DNA of 64,000 bases, from the NCBI GenBank assembly GCA_013398955.1, contig VWPU01009715.1, positions 1 to 64,000 of the forward strand, written 5' to 3'. This DNA is from Callaeas wilsoni (Eukaryota > Chordata > Aves > Passeriformes > Callaeidae). Of the stretch, positions 29,301 to 41,300 are shown piece after piece (position 1 is the first letter of the stretch; the number at the start of each line of letters is the position of its first letter). The translations under genes and the position numbers were made by a program. Under the pieces are notes generated by a model that was not told the origin of the DNA, ran no database searches, and saw only the letters and a list, made by a program, of their open reading frames with translations.

Positions 29301-32300
29301 TCAGAAGCTTGTCAGTGGTGCCTGTAAACAGACAGGGCTCAAGTTTCAGTGACACAAACTCATCCCAACTAAGTCTAAGTAGAAATCTCTATAACGATAC
29401 TACAAATGTTTACTAGAAATACGTTAATACATAATTTAGTGACTAACCTTACCATTTATGTTATCCAAATACTTGTGACATCAGGGATTCCCATTCACTC
29501 CCTCTGGAAATCCCCAGCAAACTACACAAGCATGAGTAGAAGTAGAATGTAACTCTCTGCAACAAAACAGCTAACACCTTCCTGCTGTAGTGTCATTTTA
29601 AAGTTGATAAATCCACTTCACAGTGAATTCAAAATCCATGCATTAAATGGTACCATTCTGATGCAGAGGTTCACCCAGAGATGTACTTTAAGATCAAGGT
29701 GATCTGTAGGAAAGTTTGATAAATGATGCACAGCAACAGGGGAGACCCTTGAAAGCAGAGAAATGTGAAAATTTTGCAAAAAGTTTTATGTGATCTCACA
29801 CATTCCTAATGTTCTACATAGAAGGACATTACAGTTCTAAACAATGTTGGAAGTTTTACAAGGGTCAGCAGCCCAATTCTTAAATATAAATTAGAGTTCA
29901 TTTAAAAATTGATGAGAGACTGTCTACAAATTATAAAGCAGCGCAGTTCCTTGGACTTTAATGATACCAATTAATTTGCACTAGTTGGCCTTAACAAATC
30001 TCTCATGTCCATTATTTAACACCACATGTATTGAATAACTAAAGATATATACATGTGTAGGTGTCTCATGTACGTGAATTTCCCCATATACATGGGTACA
30101 TTTAGAATATTCTAGTTCGTACAGTATTTCTTAAAACACATTACCACGAGCTCCTCAACTTTTATTTTTTGCTCATACAGAGTTTAACACAATGGCCACC
30201 TTATGCTCTGTGTATGATATCAATAGCATAAACGTTTTATCTAATCTTCAATATTTAAGATTGTCTCCCATTTGAAGTTTTTCATATTTATGGTAAATTA
30301 AAAAAACCAAAAACAAACCAAAATGTTTGCAGGCAAGTCTATGTTATGGATTACGTACAATTTCTAAAACAATTTCAGCAAGTTGGTACATTGCTCCCAC
30401 TGATACTTGTGTAGGCTGTAACTGGAAATCTCACCCCTAATCTGTCAGCCAGGCTGACTCTTCTACTTCAAAAGTAGAAGTTCTCTTGCTCTTCTACTTC
30501 AGAAGGCTGTGGTCAACTCTGAGTTCTATTTGCTAAAAAGAACAACAACTCTAAAAGCCACGTAAAGGATCAAACACAACAGTTCAGGAAAGACAAAGGT
30601 TGCATACATGAGGAATGACAACAGGAAAATTATAGGGGTTTAGGTAAGAGAAATGTAACTCCCATATCAGTAAGAAAAAAAACCCCAACCTACTTCCCAT
30701 CCTGATTTTTGCAGTACCTCTAGTGTTTCTTTTTGGATACTCTCACAAGAAACACAATAAACAGTAGGCTAAAACCTGTTGGTTTCTAACATGTGCTAGT
30801 TTTGATATGGTTGGAATAGAAACTGTGAGAATCAGGGCTTCTTACAATTATTTTAAGTGAAGTGGGTGGCCACACACTCAATTTTCGAGTCATTTAAACT
30901 CAAGCCAGAACATGTCCTATTATTTAGGTAACAGCATATAGTTTTTTAGCTAAGGACTATGTTTTAAGGAATGACCCCAGAAGCTACATTTAAAGCAGAC
31001 GAAAAAAAGCTTTGATACAGAACTACTTCTTGTCTTTTAAACCCTAATGTTTTATTAAGTCAAGAGGGTTTTAAAACATAATCCCTTAGGTATTTCCTCT
31101 CTCTTTAAAGAGAAACAGCTAAAGAGGGTGAAAAAATCCCCACCAACCAACCCACCCCTTAAAGCACACCAAGGCTTCAGAACTTTGTCTTGAGAAACAA
31201 ATAATATAACTGTATGCAAATCCTTCTAGCTAGAAATCACCAGAAGAACTGGACTTGACAACAGTATTGTCACATGTATGAGCAATGCTCAGCTCCCTTC
31301 ACAGGACATGCTTGAAGCCCCATCTGCTGTCAACCTTCTGAATTCCTCAATGAGGGGGAATTACTTTTCCTACACTGCAAGATTTGCAGAAGCCTGTCCT
31401 TTGCTTCTCTTGCCACTGTAGAGGCGGGCAGTCCAACGTTGGCTGATTAAAATAAGGAATTTGGCTAACAGGATCATCCATATGTCCTAGGTGGTATCTT
31501 CAGTTAGGAAAAAATCCTGATCATTGAACTCTATTGAATTGGAAATCAACAGCAAGAGCTTCTGCTCCACACCCCGGCAGCTTCTGCAGCTGACCACTCT
31601 GCTGGAAGAACATCTTGAATCTCTCCTCGGCTGTTCAGATCTCAAACTGCAGAGCATTCTCACCTGGACTTTGCAAAACCTGCAGCTGTTAAAGCAGCAT
31701 CTTGCTAAACAGATCCACTTTAAGAAACTCAGCCTAGGAGAACTTACGGCTTACTCAAACTCATTAACACTCTGGACTGAGTTTTCAGATGAATGCAAAG
31801 ATACAGTATTTCAAATAGAAATTAAAATAAACAACATTGCCAGTGCAGAATTTATCAACTTTAACAGTACTCTCTCTCAGATAGCTTTTTTTGGTCACTA
31901 CAGAAAAAACTTCTCTAAGTATGCATATGAACAAATAAGTAAAGAGCATTAGTAATCAACAGTGCTTCTTTCAAACCATCAAATTTAATGCCAGATACTT
32001 GCAAGGTATCACATTTACTGCTTTTCCTAAAGTTTAAACCAAAAAGGGATAAAACATGCAAGATAAAGTTATTATAAAATTCAAGAAAAAACAGAACAGA
32101 AAAAACAAGAAGTTGAAATATTGCTTGGGTTCTACTATGACTTTTTTCAATTCCATCATGACATTTTTTTCCACCGGTTCCTTGTAATCAAACTTGCATT
32201 TAAAGCTCTCAAACATTCACTCACACTGCAAAAGGATAAATAAAATGCGATTAGAGAACAGAAATATTTAAGCTTCAAAAATATATACTGAACTGCAAAA

Positions 32301-35300
32301 ACTGAAAGTGAAAATCACAAATAGTATAGCACATGATGAAATGGTAGGTAAAATCAGCTCTGGTATCCAAGAGAGGGATAGAGATACATCAGTCCCAGCT
32401 TTTACACTTTATGCAGAACTTGACATAGGACAGGCAGAACTTGGATACCTGATACAAATATTTCAGGGCAAAGAGTAATTTTATAGAGCTCATCAGCAAT
32501 GTCCTCTGCCACAGGCAAGCCACAGTTCTGCATGGCATCGCAACAAGTGAATTAATTTAGCATCCAGTTCCTGCAGATCCACTCTTGACTTGCAGCTCCT
32601 GTGTGTGGCAGAAATGGAGATGGAGAAGCAGCTTCAAAAACGCTTCCCAATACGAGGAACTCTAGGGGATAGGGAAACTTATTAGCACAACATTTTCATA
32701 TTGCTTCCATCGGTTCCCTCAAAAAAATAATACAGAATGAGCAGAAACACTAATGCATCCTAGGGTCTAGGAGAATCCCACAGAAATTCCATATCCAGAC
32801 GTGGGAGTGAAAGCTGAGAAAAGCTAATTAAAGTATTAGGTGGAACCTTAAAATTTTAATTAGAAAAGATAGCTTTCTCTTTATTTTTCACCTTCAATGC
32901 TGCTGTAAGTATGAAGAAATCCTCTCTTTTAAACTCCAATCTAATTGTGGTTTTACAATGTATCTTTAGGCACGGACAAAAACTCTGCAAAAACTGCAGT
33001 TACTATAGTGATTTTAATTACACATAATCTGAAAACTCCCAAACATGCTATTCTAAGGGTTTTACTGGGGGAAAAAAACCCTAATCTGTAAAATAAAACC
33101 TAATTTCTGAAAGCTAGTAATTTTGTTCTATTACTATCACAGGGAACACCAAGTGACATTCAACAGCAGATTTTTTACACATCACTAAAATGAAAATGAT
33201 TATAATTGTGGCCAAATTACTAAACTGAAAATTGCAACTGAGCTATGTAGAAACAAGAACACAAACCCATTATGATCACTTTGTGTCAGTCTCCAGCCAT
33301 ACGGTATGTTTGATATGCCACTTGGAATACAGCCCCCAAATGGCAAATTGTGGGGTGTCTACCAATTCTGCCAGAACAGTCTTATTGCTTCTGCCACTGA
33401 TGCTAGTCAGCCTAAAATATTGCCCTATTTTACTTCACTTACACAGAGAGAGCAATAGATTCTATATTTACTTCACCCACATTGAACATTTTAACACCTC
33501 TAAAATATGAAGTTTATCATTTTAATAGGGGAAGACCAAAAAACTTCCAACAACTGAATTTTCACCCTCCCACTGTAACAAACACTTGTTAATACTAGCT
33601 GCCTCAATTATTCCTTGGAAAAAATAAAATCTGCATCCAGTTACTTGTTACTAAAGACAAAGATATGCACAAAATATAAAATACCTTGTAGAATATCCTA
33701 GAAAGGAACACTATAGCTTAGAAAATGCTGCACCATTTGGAGATTTAATTTTTTTGTCTTGCAGGGTGAAGAACAAGATAGGCATGAAACACATCAAGAA
33801 GAATCCTGGCGGTGAAAACCCAGAGACATCTGCTTCAGTCACATATGTCTTGCTGACTAAAATCAGAAGCAAAAGTTGACAGACCTCATCAGCGCTGACT
33901 TTTTTGTTTTGCTGGTACTGCTCAGCTGGTTGTTGGGGCAAGGGATTTAGCAGCTAAACAAAAAGACTGTATGCAGCAACCTATTCATGACTGTATTAAT
34001 ACTGCCCTCACACTGCTTGAGTGACAGAGCTCTGCAAAACAGCACAGACTCTCACTGCCTAAGAGACACACACAGTTTGCAGCTCAAAATCATTAGGCAG
34101 GAATAGCATCTATACTGGAATTCATTCAGATTTGCTCAAGGTATAAACCCCTTTCCCTTCTCACAACTCTGCTCACGGAGCTCTTTATTTCCAGGACTCC
34201 AGTACAGTACATGTAAAGCCATTACTAACAGCCTTTTTCTGGTTGTGAGCAGTCTCTCCATAAATAAGAGTTCTACAGAAAAACAGGAGAAAGAACATCT
34301 ACAGTAATGCACTCATCAAACCAAAAATGACAGTACCAAACATTAATGCAGAATGAATCTGTCATTTTGCATAGCTTCAATATAACCTGACCAGGTTAAC
34401 ACATGAAAAGTGCAAGACAGAAGAACTGGAGACAGAGCTGATCAGGTAGACTGTCATCAGTCAGTTAAAATGCATTGTTAATGTATTTGTTGTCCTCCAC
34501 ATTATGATCTACAAGATCCCCAGAGTAGCTGCGGTCTCTGTTAAAACCTGCAGGCATGTAATTTGTGCTATAGCTTTGATAGCTTAAGCTCTGGACCATG
34601 AGATGAAAGAACTGAATTCTACTATAATTCAGTCCTGGAGAATAACCAAGTTCTTTTTCCTTCTTGAATCCTTTTCGAGGCACTGAGTTCTACTGATAAG
34701 AAAGCACAGTATAAAAATCTGCTTCTGTAGGAAACTGTCCACCCACATGAATTTTGCTTGGTCTGTGAGATGGGCAAAAAACTGGCTCAGAGCTCACACT
34801 CAGAGTGCTGATCAATGGTCTGTACTCAGGCTGGCAGCCTGCCACGAGTGGGACATCCCCAGGGATGGACATTGGGCCGCACATGTTCAGCATCACCAAA
34901 ACAATCTGGATGACAAAATAGTGAGCTCCGCCACCAGGTTTGCTGATGACACCACACTGGGTGGTGAAGTGGACGTGTCAGAAGGGAAAGCCATCTCACA
35001 GACCGGCACAGGCTGCAAGAGTGAGCTGGCAAGAAGAGTGCAGAGTTTAACAGAGACAAGTGCAAGGTCCTGCAGCGGTGACGACACCAAAGAGCCTGGC
35101 ACAGGCTGAGGGGGCCCTGGGGGTCCTGGTGCACAATGAGCCCAACGGGAGTCAGCAGCGAAGCTGCTGCAGCAATGAAGGCAAATCAGATGCTGGGATG
35201 CACCCACAGGGGCACCACTAGCAGAGATGAGAGATGTGACCACCCCAAACCACCAAGGGCTTCTCAGGCCACACCTGGAGTACTCCTGTGTCCAGCTGTG

Positions 35301-38300
35301 GTCTCCACAGATCAAGAAAAGACACAGACTGAAGAGCATCCAAAGGAGGGCCATGAAGATGATGGAGAACCTGTCCTACAAGAAGACACTGAAGGAATTC
35401 AGTATTTTATTCCCTGGAGAAGACAGGGCTCAAGGAGACCTCATCACAGTACATAAAGAGTGGCTGTAAAGAGGATGGAGGCTGACTCTCCACAAGGAGC
35501 CACATGGAGAGGACAAGTTGTACCAGGAGAGGTTTCATATTGATATAACAAAGAAATATTTTACACTAAGAATGATCAATGTCTGCCCACATATAAACAA
35601 ATACAGATATTTTAACTGAAATATCCTGATAAATATCCCACTCTAATTGCTGGCAGAGTCTTGCTGAACTTGAGTCACAATTCATTGTAGATACTGACTT
35701 TTACAGACTGTAAACAATGGGCTAGAACTTCACCACCAATTTTTGTAAATGCCTAAAACAGTAGAAAAATAGACCAAAAACCACCAGTATTTAAGCTGCA
35801 ATGACATATCTAAAAAACCCCAAACAACCTGTTGACTAGTGACAGCATCTAGTGTAACATTAAGGTTAGTTTTAAGAGTTATTACTTTATATTTAAAGTC
35901 CTCATTTATTGGCTTTTTATAACCTTAAAATGAAGAAGTAGAGTTTATCATGTAACGTTTACTCTGGGCAGGCAACACTGGAATACAGATTCATCAGTAT
36001 TTCTTCCTCCCTGACACTCTTACACCAAAAACTCCAATGAGACTCGAAATCAACTAATTGTAACTACCTTGTTCTTCTGTTATCTCACTCATTTTTCCTC
36101 ATCATTCCCAAAGCAACATTTTTTCTTGCATTTCCTAGCTTTAACCTTTCAGAGAATACAGGTCCAATCTTTAAGCATATCAAGGCCTCTCAATCTGTCA
36201 GCAGATATAGACAGGCTTCACTCAGGTTTCTGCTCAAATTAATGGCTGCGTCAGGATCATGTCCAGTAATTCAAACACATGTTTAAAGTTGACAAACTCC
36301 TGCAGTTTATTTTTAAAAACTACTGACTTTACTACTTTGAACACTTAAATAGGTAAGATTTCAGGAGTGTTTTTTATTAGCTGCCTGTTTACAATTTAGT
36401 AAATTATATTAAAAATGATTCTAAAAATAACATCTATAGAAAGAAACCATTAAAGAGGAAAAACTGGATGGATGTTTTTTCATGGAGGTACTATAATCAA
36501 TGGATCAATTGCCACTTTCCCACTGTAGGGCAATTTTCACTCCAGTCAGCAATGCTATTTCACAATCACACTGATGTACAAAAGACTTCTGCATAGCCTT
36601 CAAAGTCTGCATAAAAACACCATTTCTTGGAAACTTTCTAAAATACATAGAACATGTTTATTCTGAGAAAGCTGACTATTGGTATGGGCATCTCAAGTCT
36701 GGATACTGCTTAATGAACATTTTGCAAAAAATAATCTTCTGAACTGGGCTGAACATTTAACTTCTTGACCACCAGACCTCTGAGACTAGAAAGAGGAACA
36801 TTTTACACAGATCAGGTGCCAATGATATAAAACTCTCCTTAGCAAAACCATTTGACAACTCGAACCATTGGTTTGAACGGTGCTCTGGGATCCAAAGAGT
36901 GGGAATTTTATCCCTGGTTCTCCATTTGGAAAACAATAAATGTACATACATACAGAAGTCCAGATATACAATACTTTGTTGTTTCAAATCAACTCCATCT
37001 GTGCTACTTAATACACTATTAGTTCAACATTACTACTGCAGTTAAGCTGGTCCTGCTATCAGAGCTAAATTTTCTGAAGTTATTCCCAAAACATGCTGCA
37101 ATCTGACCTGACTGTCAGTCTCAGTACTGATTATTTAATAGCACAAAGGAATTGTTTATGTTTCACAGAAGGCTGAAAGGCCACATAAATGGATTTCAAG
37201 AATTCTATGTTTAGCCAATTATTTTTCAGATAAAATTGCAAATGTTGCATTTAATTTCTGATTGTTGTTAAGTGTAAACAGTAAGAAATTAGGTACATTA
37301 AAATGGCATATTTCAGAAGAAAAAGAAACAAATTCCCAAATTAGGTATTATTTGGATATGCATATGGCATCATGGAAAACTTAGTTATTTCAGGAAAGAA
37401 CATTTTAGAGATTGTACTTGCAAGGAACATGTTCATTGTAGTAAACAAATAATGCAGCTCTAGAGAAGCTGTTTAATGGCCAAATAAAACTCTCTAAAGA
37501 GAGAACAGAGGAGTGCCTAAAAAAATAACATATTCTAAAAAATTATACAAATAGATGCACTGAATATTACATTTCTATGCACAAAGATCTAGGAACATAC
37601 TACTATGAAGCAGTTAGGCTTCTGAGGATTTTTTTTTCTTTTATTTCATTAAAATGAGTTGTTAAAAGAAGTTTTAACTGGTTTTAAACCATGTCTTTCA
37701 AAAGGGGAAACTCCTGTCATTATAATCAAGCAGGCACTTCGCTAGTTTGTTTTACTGGACCACAAACTACAATAGCTACAACTCCAGTAGTATCCATCAG
37801 ATGCAGAAAAATAGGCAACTTGGACTTCATCAAGCCCCCAGGGATGATGCAATGCTATATTTCAGTGTACAAGAGCACAAAGCACATGTACAAACACTGC
37901 CTTATAAATCAAACTTATATTCACCCAACTACCAATACAGTGGCAACTGCAACACTAATGTACAAAGGCAGTACAGCAAGGCCTTCAGAAAAGGTGGTGC
38001 ATCTGATAAAGAATTATTCTCACTGCTCCAGTTATTCCTGAAGAGTGACTGAGGCTACATCTACCATCCATTCAGACAGCCCTGTGTGAAAGAGTCTTCA
38101 ATGTATACAGTATTTGGAACAGGGCAACTGCTGCATGCAGGTAAATTGGGTTTTGTTTGAAGAACAGTCAAAAGGAAATGTATTTCAAAATTAAAACAAT
38201 GAAAAAAAAGTTTTGTTGTGTTTTTCTGCCCTTGTTTTAAAAATACAAAACTCTAAAAAATTGAAGACAGGTACATCCTAAGAAAACTCCAGTTGTTATT

Positions 38301-41300
38301 TGTAATATTACATCTATTACTATTAGAAAAGTCATTTTATCTCCACTTTTTATCCCCAAACCTAGACGAAATTTGAAAATCCTGAAGTTCAAATGAAGTG
38401 CTGGGGAGAGAAAAACTGAAAAAGAGAGGACAAGAAGCAGTGGAGGATGATCTACATCAGCTAAAGTAGGGGTATTTCAACCTGTCTGTACCACAGCAAA
38501 AGTGTTATTTCATACAGTGTATGCAATACATCTCATACATGTATGTTATGCAAACAATAAAAACACAAAGATCTCATTTTTATGTTTTAGTTACATTTTT
38601 CTTCCCTAACCTTAATTCCTCTATCACTCTTATTAAGCGCTTTGAATAAAATTAAAGTTAAAACTCCCATGCAGTTTCAGAAGGTGAGAATATAAAATAA
38701 AATAGTATAGCTAATAACACCATAGTCATGGTTTCAGTCCCTGTATGCGCCATTCACTTACAAACTGAACTCCACAGCCTCTGCTGGGCCCTTCCAACTC
38801 AGAATATTCTGTAAAGTCTGAAGCAGTTCTTCACTGTATTCTTACCAATGCTGGCCAGCAACAGGGTGTAAGTTAAACGGTTAACTGGAACATCTTTTAT
38901 TTTACAAGGCAAAACAAAATGGAAAAAAAACATATTTTCTAGAAGGCTAAGGGCTAGCTAAGAAAAACATTTGTAACTTGTCAAGCAACAACCTGAAGTG
39001 TCTGCTAAGAACTGCTCTATGGATAAATAAAAGCGAGATCATGGACATACGTAAGTGATTCCTGTATGCATTAAAAACTTTTCCACAAATAGTTGCCTCA
39101 CAATTGTCACAGCACTGAAGAAAGCTGGTAGGTTAAAAAAAAAACAAAACAACCAAAAAGCACCTGTTGTTCAAAAGGAACAATACTCAGAAGTGTTGCT
39201 GTCACTTGATTAATTCAATGAAAATTTTTAACCAAGCATAACTCAATACCATTCGTCAAATCTGACTGCGAAGTGATGTTATTACCTCAGAGCGTATATG
39301 CTGGAGAGACTACATGTAGTGACAGAAACACTCTCATAGTCACTGCTGGAGATGGAGCTGAGGGGGGAATCACGTAAGCCATCCTGAGAACTGAAAAAAC
39401 ATACGGAAACAAAATGAACTGCTGAAGCGAGCAAAGGCAAAAACAGAGAATTGCGATAACTCACGGCTTGTCATGGCTTATACAGAAATAAGAATAAACC
39501 GGAAGTTGCATGTTTTGCTCGTCAGAAAATGATACAAACCTATTCTGTTTTCTTCCTAAAAGGACAGGCAATTCAGCAAAGTCAGTGGGCACGCATCTTA
39601 TAAGAATCTTCAACTGAATTCATGCCATACTGTTAAAATATTCAGGAAATAACTTAGAATCTTACATTTTCATTGGAGATAGAGGGAATAGCATGCCCAT
39701 GCTGCTATGTGTGGTGTAACCTTAAACTGAAGACATAACAAAACTGAAAGTTCATAAAGTCATCTTGAGTTTCAGGCCAAGGCACAGTAATCCATACACT
39801 TGAAGAACTTCTGAATATCATGACAAGTTTGACCTACATTTGCTCCCCATTGGAAGGAAAAGGTTTGTTAGAAAGCAGGAGGCTGACACTTTGGTGATGG
39901 AGCTGACGATAATACACCCGCCCCTGAGTTCGCTGAGTCCCTCTAAGTGCCTTATATGTACCTCAAATTTTGTGCTTTGAGCCAACAGATATTCAGGAAG
40001 GAGCAGTTCCATGGCAAACCACTGACACACTTTGTTAGTGGAAATCCACTGGCTACTAAGTAAAAGAATATGACTAATTTAAATTATTGGTACACAACTT
40101 GTCTCTGGCATCCCCGGATTAATGAAAAACCTCTAAATAATACATCATTTCAGATCTTACATCATATTATCAACATAAACTAGGATTAGAGGATTAAAAA
40201 TAGTTTCATAAGCACTATAAAATAACCTTGTAGAGACCAATTTCTTGTTTGAGTAACAATTTACTGCTCAGCTACACGAAATTCCACAAGCTGAAAAAAT
40301 TAAATTATGTGAGATAAGAAAATATGTAATCTTGAGCAGAGATATCAAAGCTGTATTGGCTCTAGGCAGTGCAGAAGATTCACTCAAGCCAGCTGAACTC
40401 AAATGTTCAGTCAACAGAAATCTTTGGACAACACAGACACCTAAGAAACATCTCCAGTTAAAAGAGAGGTAGTTATATAGGTCAGGGTTATTTTACCTTA
40501 TGTCTCCACAATTATGAGAAGGTTTTTTTAATGTTCTTTTGCTTTTTAGATATATGCAAACCAGTTATCTTTCAAACTCTTTTCTTCTACCAAATTTACT
40601 ATTACAGCTATTTTTTCAGCTACAAGTCTAGAAGAATGCTTAAGGGGAATTCTTCAAAGCAATGTACGGAAGGTATGTGCTCTAATCCCACTAAGAAATA
40701 AAAGGATTTGTTTGCATACCTCCCACTAATCACTTGGAAAATGTACCCCTTCATGTTTCTCATTTCTGACTGCCAATTTGAAAATAAATCCCAAGCGTAC
40801 CATGCTTTAGTTGAAAGGAGAGACTTCACAACCGGAAAATAATTTTATCAGACTTGAACAAAAATCTATTTAACTTTCATTCGTTTTATGTAATTTCCCT
40901 TGCTAATTCTGCTCATTATGAAGAGATATATGCATTTAAACAAAGGCTTACTCTTTTATAGCTCATCACCTTTACCCATCCAATCTTACAATATGGTCAT
41001 GCTACTAAAATGGAATTTTACTATCTGTTTTACAGCAGCTAAATGATATTAAAAAAACCATTAGCACACAATTTCACACCATGATTACGCAGGTGTGGTG
41101 GTGTGCTCTCCCATCCTTTTTTTTTAAGCAAAAGCCAGAAATGGCAGTCTGGATGTCTGTACCCAAGTTGGGCTCTGGGGAGACAGGTAACACCACAGCA
41201 GCCAAGGGCCACAAATCTTACACAGCAGCTGAGGGCTACTTGAGCATGCACCAACTAAAGTACAGTGGGTATACAAATATGACTATAAGTCACTCATCTT

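Larger units (their letters stand above)
24684..39285 (-). other. ZFYVE28: ZFYVE28 intron, 14602 nt, with CR1 fragments and unexplained open frames
   Basis: Donor GTAATA, acceptor TCTCTGACAG, phase 2. The largest intron in the window. It holds a CR1 copy (about 34755-35575), short CR1 3' tails (about 29127-29187 and 38783-38814), and open frames at 31521-31952 and 37691-38052 listed separately. The rest is AT-rich with no recognised element. Frame joins directly from 39286 to 24683, so no extra exon is required, though a symmetric cassette exon cannot be excluded. Confidence 0.85.

Noticed and set aside
29030..29416. 128-residue plus-strand frame
   Set aside because: Includes a CR1 tail remnant in the reverse direction, begins at a TTG codon in poly-T-like sequence, and has no recognisable domain.
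34893..35354. 153-residue minus-strand open frame
   Set aside because: Antisense of a CR1 fragment, same reasoning as for the 46-kb copy.
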